Positions 1 through 8,303 of a DNA stretch of 64,000 bases are shown here, in pieces. Both the position numbers and the translations under genes were made by a program. The stretch is from Vibrio hibernica (GTDB lineage Bacteria > Pseudomonadota > Gammaproteobacteria > Enterobacterales > Vibrionaceae), in contig NZ_VHKO01000005.1 of assembly GCF_015223435.1 (NCBI RefSeq), positions 62,001 through 126,000 on the forward strand, in the 5' to 3' direction. The notes under the pieces were generated by a model, which saw nothing but the letters and a program-made list of their open reading frames with translations, was not told where the DNA came from and ran no database searches. Numbering within the stretch: position 1 is the stretch's first letter; each line of letters begins with the position of its first letter.

Positions 1-451
1 CGGTTATAAATTTTTCAGTAATTGATTCAGGCTGAAAATCAAAATATTTAGCAGGCTGCATTTTGTCGCGTGCTGGTTGATTAATCCAAATCTGAAAACC
101 GTGTAATTGACCATCTTCCATGATCGGCATTTCGCTGTGGATCACGCCTTGTCCGGCTGCCATCCATTGTGCGCCACCGCTGCGTAATTCACCTACATTG
201 CCCATATGATCTTTGTGCTGAAAGTGCCCATTCATCATATAGGTTAAGGTTTCGATACCGCGATGAGGATGCGGAGGAAAACCACCCACATAATCTTTTT
301 TATCGTCAGCTTTTAATTCATCCACCATTAAAAACGGTGAGAAGTATTTATTATTGAAACCAGCAACCCGACGAATTTTCACTCCGTCACCATCGGATGT
401 ATTTTGAGATTGCATAACGAAATGCACGGGACGTTGATTTAATTGAGACAT
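1..451 (-). CDS. Pirin family protein (partial, C-terminus off the window)
   Basis: Reading the minus strand from the ATG at 451 gives an open frame to the left edge starting MSQLNQRPVHFVMQ. It contains GGFPPHPHRGIETLTYM and later GGAQWMAAGQGVIHSE. These are the cupin metal-binding stretches typical of pirins (HPHRG, then GVIHSE). Pirins are bicupin iron proteins; bacterial members have been linked to quercetinase-like activity or redox regulation, so the role here is open. Only about 150 N-terminal residues are present, so the second cupin is not visible. No partner gene can be assigned; the next gene to the right runs divergently after about 300 bp. Confidence 0.9.
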   Translation of the reverse strand, partial: MSQLNQRPVHFVMQSQNTSDGDGVKIRRVAGFNNKYFSPFLMVDELKADDKKDYVGGFPPHPHRGIETLTYMMNGHFQHKDHMGNVGELRSGGAQWMAAGQGVIHSEMPIMEDGQLHGFQIWINQPARDKMQPAKYFDFQPESITEKFIT

Positions 452-757
452 AGTGACCTCGGGATGATTAGTTAATATGCATTCATAATAGAACAAGATA
501 TTGAGCTTGATGATGGGCGTAGATCAATGAACTTGTTCGAAAAAACTGAACAACAAAGATCGTTATATGTGTAAGGTGCTATGGATGCAGCGGTTATGAA
601 TGCATCTTTAAGTGAAGAGTGTGCGGTGGGGGCTATCTTGACCATTGATTCCACTTATAAAATAACATAGTTTAGTGATATACCTCCGATTTGTAACAAT
701 TCATCAAGACATTTTTGCATTAATATAACGATAAAAATAACCGGCATGGAGAACAGG
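452..757. other. Intergenic region between divergent pirin and ABC importer genes
   Basis: About 300 bp of AT-rich sequence that must hold promoters for both divergent genes. I see no clear operator palindrome or RNA. The only open frame (60 codons, minus strand) lacks a recognisable domain or convincing ribosome site. Confidence 0.5.
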
Positions 758-1849
758 ATGTTCAACCTTCAAAGAAAACCTTTACTGGCCTTAATTAGCT
801 CACTTGCGACCTTATCCACTATTTATACTGCGAATGCTTTTGCGCAAGATACCGCGGCTGTTAAAAACACAGAAATTACGGTGGGCGCACTACGTTTCAC
901 CAGTCATGCTGCGACTTTTGTGGCGCTTGAACGTGGGTACTTTAAGCAGCAAGGGTTGGATGTAAAACTGAAATTCTTCCAAGCGGCGCAACCAATGGCA
1001 GTGGCGGTAGCATCTAAAGATGTTGATTACGCCGTGACCGCAATGTCGGGTGGTTTGATTTCCTTGGCTGATAAAGGCGCGATCAAAATTATCGGTGGTT
1101 CATTGTCGGAAGATCCAAAAGTCAGTGGTCAAAAAATTGTGGTTTCCAATAAAGCATTTGAATCTGGCGTGACCGATCCATCTAAACTCGATGGCAAGAT
1201 GTGGGCTATTTCCCAGAAAGGATCGTCGTTCCATTATGTTGGCGCACAAATTGAAGCCCAAGATCACATCACCATGCACTTTAAACCGTTGCAAAAAGTC
1301 GGTGCGATTATTGGTGCAATGAAATCAGGCCAAGTAGATGCATGGTCGATTGTTCCGCATATTGCTAAGCCTTTGGCGGATGCTGGCGCGGTTCATATTA
1401 TTGGTAATGTGTCGGATTACTTGCCTAATTACCAAGTCACCACCATTTTTACCTCCACCCACAATGCCACCGACGAACGCGCGCAAACTCAAGCATTCCT
1501 GACTGCAATTGCTAAGGGTGCGGCGGATTATAATGCTGCCATGATCGATCATACCGCAGGTCAGCAAGGTGAAGATGATATGGTGAAACTGATCCATAAA
1601 TACATCTATACCGATCAACCTCTCGACAAAGCCGCCCCAAGCATCATCAATGGTTCGATGCGATTAAATGCCGATAACTTCTTAAACATGGCGTCTTTGC
1701 AAAATCAATTGGATTGGTTTCAGCAAGGTAAGATGGTTAATACTTCAATCAAGCTGACTGATATTGTGGATACCAGTTATGTGAAAACGGTTGATGCTAA
1801 ATCAGTTGATACAAAAGCAATGGATATGAAAAAAGAAGCCACTAAATAA
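758..1849 (+). CDS. ABC transporter substrate-binding protein, nitrate/sulfonate/taurine (SsuA/NMT1) type
   Basis: A 363-residue periplasmic binding protein. I start at the second ATG (758) because GGAG lies about 6 bases upstream, while the ATG at 746 has no ribosome site. The N-terminus is a signal peptide (RKPLLALISSLATLSTIYTANAFAQ), and ITVGALRFTSHAATFVALERGYFKQQGLDV follows the usual pattern of SsuA/TauA/NMT1-like binding proteins near their N-terminus. The tail (VDAKSVDTKAMDMKKEATK) is repetitive and probably disordered. It is the first gene of a three-gene importer: 14 bp precede the ATPase gene, whose stop overlaps the permease. The ligand cannot be read from sequence; aliphatic sulfonates, taurine, nitrate, cyanate or a pyrimidine precursor are all possible for this class. 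Confidence 0.85.
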   Translation: MFNLQRKPLLALISSLATLSTIYTANAFAQDTAAVKNTEITVGALRFTSHAATFVALERGYFKQQGLDVKLKFFQAAQPMAVAVASKDVDYAVTAMSGGLISLADKGAIKIIGGSLSEDPKVSGQKIVVSNKAFESGVTDPSKLDGKMWAISQKGSSFHYVGAQIEAQDHITMHFKPLQKVGAIIGAMKSGQVDAWSIVPHIAKPLADAGAVHIIGNVSDYLPNYQVTTIFTSTHNATDERAQTQAFLTAIAKGAADYNAAMIDHTAGQQGEDDMVKLIHKYIYTDQPLDKAAPSIINGSMRLNADNFLNMASLQNQLDWFQQGKMVNTSIKLTDIVDTSYVKTVDAKSVDTKAMDMKKEATK

Positions 1850-1863
1850 ATACCAGAGACAAT

Positions 1864-2631
1864 ATGAATTTAAGCATTGAAAAACTAAGCCATGCATACG
1901 GACCTATGGAAGTGTTGCGCGATATCAACTTAGATATTCCAGCCGGAAAAATTGTCTGTATTGTTGGGCCGTCTGGCTGTGGAAAATCAACCTTATTACG
2001 CTTGATTGGCGGTTTAGAGCAAGCGAGCAGTGGGCAGGTTTTACAAGTCGGCGAGCCGCCACAAGCATGTTTGAATCCGCTAACGTACGTATTTCAACAT
2101 TTTGCGCTACTGCCTTGGCGCACGGTGGAAGGCAATATCAGCGTGGTGTTGGAAGACCATAAATTACCGAAAGCACAAGTGGAGAGCATTATTACCGATG
2201 TTCTGGCACGAACTAACTTAAGCGATTTTCGCCAAGCACTGCCTAAGCAATTATCAGGCGGAATGAAGCAAAGGGTGGCGATTGCGCGTGCTTTAGCTGT
2301 GAAACCGGCGGTAATGTTGATGGATGAACCTTTGTCAGCACTCGACAGCCAAACTCGCGAGCTATTGATGGATGATTTAGTGAGCTTGTGGATTAAAGAA
2401 CCTTTCACCGCGGTATACGTTACGCATAATTTAAATGAAGCGGTGAGGTTGGGTCATAAAATTGTGGTGCTATCGCGCCGCCCTGGTTGCATCCATGAAG
2501 TGGTTGAAATTGAAACGCCATTGAATGAACGCCATGCAGGAGATGCTGAGTTAGCCGAAAAGCAATCCTATCTATGGAACTTAATGCGAGATGAAGCCAT
2601 GGCCGCAGAAGGAGAGTTGATCAATGGATAA
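1864..2631 (+). CDS. ABC transporter ATP-binding protein (SsuB/TauB type)
   Basis: A 255-residue ATPase that energises the importer from the cytoplasmic face. Walker A is GPSGCGKST (about residues 36-44), the signature is LSGGMKQRVAIARAL, and Walker B is VMLMDEPLSALD, followed by the switch histidine in YVTHNLNEAV. This is the pattern of the nitrate/sulfonate/bicarbonate ATPase family. The stop overlaps the permease start by 8 bp, implying translational coupling. It sits between the binding-protein and permease genes, giving a complete importer. Confidence 0.92.
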   Translation: MNLSIEKLSHAYGPMEVLRDINLDIPAGKIVCIVGPSGCGKSTLLRLIGGLEQASSGQVLQVGEPPQACLNPLTYVFQHFALLPWRTVEGNISVVLEDHKLPKAQVESIITDVLARTNLSDFRQALPKQLSGGMKQRVAIARALAVKPAVMLMDEPLSALDSQTRELLMDDLVSLWIKEPFTAVYVTHNLNEAVRLGHKIVVLSRRPGCIHEVVEIETPLNERHAGDAELAEKQSYLWNLMRDEAMAAEGELING

Positions 2632-3418
2632 CCTAACTCAAAAACCGGTGCCATTTCGCGGTGGTGGTTTTGCTCCTCAGCCGAAACCTTGGGTTGGCGT
2701 TATTGTATTTGTAGCATTGATTGCGTTGTGGGAGTTAGGTTCACGCAGTGGCTTCCTGTCACCGCTAACGGTCCCTCAACCTTCTAATGTGTGGGCAACC
2801 TTTGTCGACCTCTATCAAAGTGGTTTGTTATGGCAGCAGCTGTTGCCGTCATTAACTCGTTTGGCGGTGGGGGCTAGTCTTGGTGTGGTGGTGGGGATCG
2901 GCTTAGGTTTAGTGATTGGTTTGTTCTCATTGGCGCGGGCAGGATTAGTACCATTAATTTCAGCGATTTTCCCTATTCCTAAAATCGCATTACTGCCGTT
3001 ATTTGTTATTTGGTTTGGGATTGATGAAGTATCTAAATACGCGCTGATTGCCTTTGGTACGTTTACCCCAACCGTGGTGGCAACTTATGGTGCGGTCGAT
3101 AATGTCGATCGTTCGCTTATTCGGATGGGGCAAAGCTTCTCGATGTCTTGGTTTTCGATTGTGCGTAAAATCGTACTGCCGGGCGCTATGCCGGGCATAT
3201 TATCTGGCCTGCGAGTCAGTTTAGCGATCGCTATTATCTTGCTAGTGGCGGCAGAAATGCTTGGCGCCGAGTACGGCATTGGTGCGTATATTCTTGAAGC
3301 CGGATCGCTGTACGATCTCGACCGTTTATTTACCGGTGTGGCAATACTGTCTCTGCTTGGCATAATAATCAGCTTTGTGATTGGGCAAATAGAAAAGCGG
3401 CTGTTGAAGTGGCGTTAG
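2624..3418 (+). CDS. ABC transporter permease (SsuC/TauC type)
   Basis: A 264-residue inner-membrane protein with about six hydrophobic segments, the first at residues 22-40 (WVGVIVFVALIALWELGSRSGF). The EAA-type coupling motif is visible in the region MGQSFSMSWFSIVRKIVLPGAMPGILSGLR, the usual BPD_transp_1 pattern for contact with the ATPase. It overlaps the ATPase gene by 8 bp and is the last gene of the operon. A hairpin terminator follows within 60 bp. Confidence 0.92.
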   Translation: MDNLTQKPVPFRGGGFAPQPKPWVGVIVFVALIALWELGSRSGFLSPLTVPQPSNVWATFVDLYQSGLLWQQLLPSLTRLAVGASLGVVVGIGLGLVIGLFSLARAGLVPLISAIFPIPKIALLPLFVIWFGIDEVSKYALIAFGTFTPTVVATYGAVDNVDRSLIRMGQSFSMSWFSIVRKIVLPGAMPGILSGLRVSLAIAIILLVAAEMLGAEYGIGAYILEAGSLYDLDRLFTGVAILSLLGIIISFVIGQIEKRLLKWR

Positions 3419-3446
3419 AATTTAACTATTGATATGGCGATAAATA

Positions 3447-3479
3447 CCCCACGAAGATTATTTGTCTCGTGGGGCATTG
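3447..3479 (+). terminator. Hairpin terminator of the ABC importer operon
   Basis: CCCCACGA (3447-3454) pairs with TCGTGGGG (3467-3474). The tail is CATTGTTTGT, so the U-tract is interrupted. Confidence 0.65.
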
Positions 3480-3493
3480 TTTGTAGCGAGCAC

Positions 3494-3515
3494 AAAAAAC
3501 CGCCCGAAGGCGGTT
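3494..3515 (-). terminator. Intrinsic terminator for the DUF3037/HipA-like pair
   Basis: AACCGCC (3498-3504), loop CGAA, GGCGGTT (3509-3515). On the minus strand the hairpin is followed by a U-run (the A-run at 3494-3499). It lies 25 bp beyond the DUF3037 stop. Confidence 0.8.
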
Positions 3516-3539
3516 CAAAAAATATCACTTATACAGTAC

Positions 3540-4385
3540 TTAGTTTAGTTTGAAGTCAACTGGTGTTATTGATAAATCTGGTTCAGCAAAATCGAGAATC
3601 TTCCCTTTGTTTTTGAAAGGTAAGACTTGAACCCCTAATCGCTTCATTCCATTCTTTACCGAGTCAAACGCCATTAGAATTTCATGCTTATTAGATTTTG
3701 GTGCTTCAATCGTAAACAAAAAGTCGTCAGCTTTAATTGCTTTCGCATCAAGTATATGCCCAACACGAGAAATCCATCTGTCTCCATGATCTGCAATATC
3801 CATGGGTTTAGCTTGGTTGAATGACATCGGTTTAATTGCACGAAGGTCTCTGCCAATTAAGGTAACTAGTGGAATTTTTATTTTACCAAACCCAGCATCA
3901 ACAGAGCTTTCCTTGTATCTCAATGGAAGAGATCCAAATTGCTCTTTAAGCTCTCTAACCATTAATCGCTCACGCTGCTCTTTGGTTATTGGTAGATCTC
4001 TGCCAATATAAGTTTGATATAGGCGATTAAGAACGGCATCGCCATTTTCAGCAAGTATTACACCAGTTTCACTGAAGGTGATTACTCCTTCACGTTTGCG
4101 TGTTAACTCATGCATTACAGCAGATAACTCATTCCCATCAACCCTCTTTACATAATGCTTGATACGTTCTAACTCTATTTCCATAAATGAACGGGCTTTA
4201 CCATAAAGCCCCCCATCAATGTCATCAAAAAAATTGTTGATACGTGTAAATGGTGCTGGTGCAAGTTTAATAAGCACTGTATTTGGGTAGTCGTTAGCCC
4301 ATAGAACAATCCCAACATTCGCGAATTCTTGGGTTTCAGCAAATGGCATAAAACGTATAACAGCGTACTCAAACAGTTTTCTCAC
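3540..4385 (-). CDS. DUF3037 domain protein, partner of a HipA-like kinase
   Basis: A 281-residue protein of unknown biochemical function. FEYAVIRFMPFAETQEFANVGIVLW near the N-terminus is the characteristic opening of DUF3037. I place the start at the GTG at 4385. It overlaps the stop of the upstream kinase gene (AAGTGAG), and GGGAGG sits about 7 bases before it; an in-frame TTG at 4400 is less well placed. The overlap implies translational coupling. DUF3037 genes are commonly found next to HipA-like kinase genes, which supports the pairing; their joint role is not established. No membrane segment or signal peptide is seen. Confidence 0.8.
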   Translation of the reverse strand: MRKLFEYAVIRFMPFAETQEFANVGIVLWANDYPNTVLIKLAPAPFTRINNFFDDIDGGLYGKARSFMEIELERIKHYVKRVDGNELSAVMHELTRKREGVITFSETGVILAENGDAVLNRLYQTYIGRDLPITKEQRERLMVRELKEQFGSLPLRYKESSVDAGFGKIKIPLVTLIGRDLRAIKPMSFNQAKPMDIADHGDRWISRVGHILDAKAIKADDFLFTIEAPKSNKHEILMAFDSVKNGMKRLGVQVLPFKNKGKILDFAEPDLSITPVDFKLN

Positions 4386-5098
4386 TTGATGTCCTCCCAA
4401 AAGTTGTCGTTTTTATATTGGCTTAGTATAGGTAAAATTTCTTGATTAACCTGTTCTATAGAATAGATTTCAAGCCACTCTTCAGGAAGCTCAGCTAGCA
4501 TATTTTCCATTTCTTTTAGAGATAGTTCAATTAACTCTGTGTAGTATGCACGTTCAGTCTCGAATATTTCGTTCCACTCTATAAATGGTGCGGACACATG
4601 TAGCTCTTTATGCTTGCTAAGTTCGAATTCCTTATCAAACGCTAAATTATGATCAATTACAAGCGCATTATCTTTGGCTGGGTTATAAAAAAAGTTTGGA
4701 TTCCCTTGTCCTTGTCTAAGAGTTCGGTCATTGTTTCTAATCCAGTAATCAAAGAAGTAAAGGTCTTTTAGTAACTGCTTTGGTAGTTTAGATAACGTTG
4801 ATGTTGTTACATCTTGAATATTCTCAATAAATCTTGAAGCGAAATTGTACTCGTATAACTCCTTTACTTTTTGTAAAGGAGCATCGGCCCATGCTAATGC
4901 GAAATCTGGGATTGGCAAGCCAAAAGCAGTACCTAATCGTGCACAGATCCATTCTTTAACTAGACCGCTAGATGCGGCTTTTCGCCCCTTGACAATATGC
5001 TTATTGTTTTCATCATCAGTACAAAGGTAAGGTGCTGTTTTTCCTTGAGTCATTTCTCGTGAGATCTTCTCAATACAAATCTCTTCTTTTTTTGCCAT
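4382..5098 (-). CDS. HipA-like kinase domain protein (HipA_2 type)
   Basis: A 238-residue soluble protein. I start at the ATG at 5098 (MAKKEEICIEK), which has an AAGAGAG ribosome site; an upstream in-frame GTG at 5119 is less likely. Visible HipA-like features are GLPIPDFALAWAD, the catalytic-loop-like IRNNDRTLRQGQGNPNFFY and the metal-binding-like VIDHNLAFD. HipA kinases phosphorylate proteins (GltX in E. coli) and act as toxins, but there is no HipB-type DNA-binding antitoxin here. Its partner is the overlapping DUF3037 gene. It may be a stand-alone regulatory kinase, or the pair may behave as a toxin/antidote module; the sequence does not decide. Confidence 0.75.
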   Translation of the reverse strand: MAKKEEICIEKISREMTQGKTAPYLCTDDENNKHIVKGRKAASSGLVKEWICARLGTAFGLPIPDFALAWADAPLQKVKELYEYNFASRFIENIQDVTTSTLSKLPKQLLKDLYFFDYWIRNNDRTLRQGQGNPNFFYNPAKDNALVIDHNLAFDKEFELSKHKELHVSAPFIEWNEIFETERAYYTELIELSLKEMENMLAELPEEWLEIYSIEQVNQEILPILSQYKNDNFWEDIK

Positions 5099-5404
5099 GG
5101 AATCTCTCTTTATTACCACATTACCGAGTACTCAAACACTCGACCAAGTACAATTACGCTAGTCGCTTACTCTGGTGCGTATATTTCTTTTGGGTGCTCA
5201 TTAAGTGATCTGCACCATTAAAATTAGGCATCGAGTTAATTTACTTCCCATCATACCTTTAATTATTCATTAATTGCTAATATAAGAAAATCACTGACTC
5301 ACTTCGGGGTATAGAATAGTTAGCAACATGCTTTAGAAGATTCTGAACTACGCTCCTTCGTCGCTATCCAGAATGACAACGCCGGACAACACAAGTTTTA
5401 AACC
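5099..5404. other. Intergenic region with an imperfect inverted repeat
   Basis: 306 bp without a gene. ATTCTG near 5340 and CAGAAT near 5370 flank a GC-richer stretch and could form an imperfect hairpin, perhaps a small dispersed repeat. The rest is AT-rich and must include the promoter of the HipA-like pair. I see no other structure. Confidence 0.4.
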
Positions 5405-6037
5405 TCACCCCGCTAATTGCTCAGAGCCAATACAGTGACAACCTGATTTAGATTCTATTGCCGAATTCAATAGAGCTTTTGCAATATTGTCGGCCGGGCT
5501 TATGCGCCATCGTTTAGGCAGTATTGGTCCGAAGAAAGCTAATGTTATCGCCAGTACTCGTTCGCCTAATCGAAACTCTTTACGCATACCACCGATTAAA
5601 CCGGGTTGAACCAAGGTGAGTGAGTTAAATCCAATTGCTTGTAAATCTCGTTCTAATTCACCTTTCACTTGGTTATAAAAAACCTTTGAGTTTTCGTTAG
5701 CACCAACGGCTGAATTGAGTGCATAAGTGGAGGCACCATGTTGATGTGCGACGCTTGCCACCATCAAAGGATAGTCATGATCGACACGTTTAAATGCGGC
5801 TTTCGAACCTGAGTTTTTAATGGTGGTGCCTAATGTGCAAATCACGGCATCGACATTCCACCATGTTTCATGCGGTGGGAGTTGCTCAAAATCGACAATA
5901 GGGGATATTAACTTAGGGTGTTCCAGCAGTGCGCGGCGAGTTGGAGCAATAATTGACGTAATTTTAGGATCGGCTAAAGCGAGTTGTAAAACGCGACGCC
6001 CCACTAAACCTGTTGCGCCAACGATTAATAATTTCAT
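5405..6037 (-). CDS. NAD(P)-binding protein, atypical SDR / epimerase-like
   Basis: A 210-residue Rossmann protein. The N-terminus MKLLIVGATGLVGRRVLQLAL carries the GxxGxxG dinucleotide-binding loop (GATGLVG). VDAVICTLGTTIKNSGSKAAFKRVDHDYP and VQPGLIGGMRKEFRLGE are typical of the small HTATIP2/YbjT-like atypical SDR group. Substrate and reaction are unknown. The VOC gene lies upstream on the same strand with a gap of about 50 bp, so co-transcription is possible. Nothing in the sequence indicates regulation. Confidence 0.75.
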   Translation of the reverse strand: MKLLIVGATGLVGRRVLQLALADPKITSIIAPTRRALLEHPKLISPIVDFEQLPPHETWWNVDAVICTLGTTIKNSGSKAAFKRVDHDYPLMVASVAHQHGASTYALNSAVGANENSKVFYNQVKGELERDLQAIGFNSLTLVQPGLIGGMRKEFRLGERVLAITLAFFGPILPKRWRISPADNIAKALLNSAIESKSGCHCIGSEQLAG

Positions 6038-6087
6038 CTTACCTTCCTACTTAAGCCGGCTGTGTTGTTGGTTATGCTGATATCTTA

Positions 6088-6513
6088 TCACTTAGCGAAC
6101 AGCTGGCTCATGTCTTTAAAGGCTTTGAATTCTAATGCATTACCGCAAGGGTCGAATAAAAACATAGTGGCTTGCTCCCCAACTTGATCTTTGAAGCGGA
6201 TATAGGGCTCAATCACAAATTCAATATTAAAGTGTCTTAACCGATCGGCAAGCGCCTCCCATTGTTCCCATTGCAATACAATACCAAAGTGAGGCACGGG
6301 AACATTGTGACCATCCACTGCATTAGTATGAGCATGTTCTTGAGTGGTGGTTTTTGGATGCTCATGAATCACTAATTGATGACCATAGAAATCAAAATCG
6401 ACCCAATGATCGCTAGAACGACCTTCTTCGAGTCCAAAAACGCGGTGATAAAAATCACGAGCAGTCGCTAAGTCATAAACAGGAATAGCGAGATGAAAAG
6501 GGGATAACGTCAT
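6088..6513 (-). CDS. VOC (glyoxalase/bleomycin resistance) family protein
   Basis: A 141-residue protein starting [52 protein letters not shown]. The ATG at 6513 has an excellent GGAGAATTT leader; an in-frame ATG 24 bases upstream lacks one. The pattern (H near the N-terminus, [29 protein letters not shown]) is the vicinal oxygen chelate fold with paired beta-alpha-beta-beta-beta units. The H and E residues are the usual metal ligands. These proteins cover dioxygenases, glyoxalases and antibiotic-binding proteins; the substrate is not assignable. Confidence 0.85.
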   Translation of the reverse strand: MTLSPFHLAIPVYDLATARDFYHRVFGLEEGRSSDHWVDFDFYGHQLVIHEHPKTTTQEHAHTNAVDGHNVPVPHFGIVLQWEQWEALADRLRHFNIEFVIEPYIRFKDQVGEQATMFLFDPCGNALEFKAFKDMSQLFAK

Positions 6514-6768
6514 AAATTCTCCAAGCGATTTAGTCAATAAAGTAATGTTTATGGTGTCACTTATAATAAAAGTGATGCAGTTACTATAGCAGCGATATGA
6601 ATCGTGAGCTAAGGCTTAAGAATATGATATGTATGAGGGGGTGGGGAAGTGTACTGAGAGATGTTTTATGCCAAATGACACAGCTGTTTTCCTGCAGGTG
6701 TCATTTAGTACCAAGGTTAAACATAGATAATGACTCCTTATTATCTAAATGTCGTTTAATTGGCTGTA

Positions 6769-7089
6769 CTAGTTTTTATCACCAATAATGCTGACAGTTT
6801 TCGAAATAGCGTTACCATTTTGGTCATTAATCGTAAAGGTATAGCTTTGTACATTATTGTAATGGTTTGCGAAATGTAGTTGGCCATGATCATTGGTCAT
6901 TACTTGACGAGATCCCATGCCGTCGATAGTCACAGGGTAATCGGTTAACGGTTGACCATCTTGTTCCACGGTAACTATCGCATTATTGTAGCGTTGAGAT
7001 ACTTGTAAAGTTACATCTGATGAAGATGCCGCCATTGCCGCTGAACTAAATAGAGTTGTAATAGCGATTGCAGTTAGTAATTTTTTCAT
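6769..7089 (-). CDS. Small secreted protein of unknown function
   Basis: 106 residues with a clear signal peptide (MKKLLTAIAITTLFSSAAMAASS, cleavage probably after AMA). The mature part is short beta-rich sequence (VTVEQDGQPLTDYPVTIDGMGSRQVMTNDHGQLHFA), reminiscent of carboxypeptidase-regulatory-like or Ig-like beta-sandwiches in which a property of the form G.....T...G is typical. I do not recognise a family. It is flanked by intergenic stretches of about 230-270 bp and is probably monocistronic and periplasmic. Confidence 0.65.
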   Translation of the reverse strand: MKKLLTAIAITTLFSSAAMAASSSDVTLQVSQRYNNAIVTVEQDGQPLTDYPVTIDGMGSRQVMTNDHGQLHFANHYNNVQSYTFTINDQNGNAISKTVSIIGDKN

Positions 7090-7301
7090 GGTATTTCCTC
7101 CGTCTGATTAGACTCACCAACGAGCTAATCAATATGCAGCCATTATAAGTGTGATCTCCGTCACGATAAATTGGAATTATTTGTTCGAGTTGGTCAAATA
7201 ATTCGAATGATGTGGATTGGCAAATGATTGTTAGCATTTTTGCAACATGATTTGGGAGTGATTGGGCTGTTGGAAATAGAGGGAGGTTTAAACGCAGTTA
7301 T

Positions 7302-7332
7302 AAAAAATGGCAGCCTGTTTAAAAGCTGCCAT
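7302..7332 (-). terminator. Intrinsic terminator for the nitroreductase gene
   Basis: ATGGCAGC (7307-7314) pairs with GCTGCCAT (7325-7332). On the minus strand the stem is followed by a U-run (A-run at 7302-7307). It lies 27 bp beyond the stop. Confidence 0.85.
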
Positions 7333-7358
7333 AGAAAAATAATCATTAATACAATTGA

Positions 7359-8015
7359 TTATAAAGTGATCATTACTTCTTGCTCAGCCAAACGTGATTT
7401 AGGCAACTTGGCATTATAATCTTCATATGAGTCGTGATAACCAATCGCAAGGGCAACATGACACTCGTAGCCATCTAATTCGGCTGCAAACTCTTGACCA
7501 ATCATTTCAGAATCGACACCTTCCATCGTTGTAGAATCAATGCCTAAACGAGCTAGAGTATGCAAGGCATTACCCAAAGCAAGGTAAGTTTGAGATTTGG
7601 TCCAATCGTTATTGAAGCCTTGCTCATTGGTATTTAAATCGACGAATACAAACCCACCAAAAGCTTGTTGTTTGTCTTCTGCTTTAGTACGACCATCAAT
7701 GATGCCTTGATCGACGACTTTTTCATAATCAGCCCTGATGTACTGCATTTTATGAGCAAATAAAATGATGTGTGACGCTGCTGTTGCATGCGGTTGATTA
7801 AATTGGAATTTATTTGCAAAGGTATTGTGGAAGCGCTGTTTCGCTTGGTCTGATTCTAAAACAACAAACTTCCATGGTTGAGAGTTAATAGAAGATGGTG
7901 ATAAACGTATAGCATCCTTTAATATCTGCATATCTTCGGCTGAAACTTTCTTGCTTGAATCATAACGTTTAGCAGTGTGGCGGCTGGTAAGATCTTTAAT
8001 TATTGGATGCGTCAT
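7359..8015 (-). CDS. nfsB: Oxygen-insensitive NAD(P)H nitroreductase, NfsB type
   Basis: A 218-residue FMN-dependent enzyme that reduces nitroaromatics, quinones or flavin with NAD(P)H. The N-terminus TSRHTAKRYDSSKKVSAEDMQILKDAIRLSPSSINSQPWKFVVLES holds the FMN-phosphate contact region (RHTAKRYD) and the SPSSINSQPW motif of NfsB/FRase I. The length matches E. coli NfsB (217). It is followed by a strong terminator and preceded by about 290 bp, so it is probably a single-gene unit. The related flavin reductase function of Vibrio FRase I cannot be excluded. Confidence 0.88.
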   Translation of the reverse strand: MTHPIIKDLTSRHTAKRYDSSKKVSAEDMQILKDAIRLSPSSINSQPWKFVVLESDQAKQRFHNTFANKFQFNQPHATAASHIILFAHKMQYIRADYEKVVDQGIIDGRTKAEDKQQAFGGFVFVDLNTNEQGFNNDWTKSQTYLALGNALHTLARLGIDSTTMEGVDSEMIGQEFAAELDGYECHVALAIGYHDSYEDYNAKLPKSRLAEQEVMITL

Positions 8016-8303
8016 AAGAAACCTTTTTAATGATAAATGGACAACGTTAGCGTCATCTGGATTTTTATTGAGTGTCGGGGATTATATCTCTTTTTTTTTC
8101 ATCACAGGTCAAAACTTTTTTGAATGACTTTATCGAAAAATTTGATAATGATCGGGTGGTATTTTTGGTATGGGATTTGAGTGATATTTGACCGCTTAAT
8201 CATCAATTTAGGTCTAATCACAAAAATTACGATAAAAGCGTACTACTCTAAATGTATGCAGTGCTACAGTGGTTTATAGCCTTTAACTGAGTAAGGATTG
8301 CTT

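Noticed and set aside
472-654. 60-codon minus-strand frame upstream of the ABC importer
   Set aside because: No ribosome site, no domain, and it covers the region where both divergent promoters should be.
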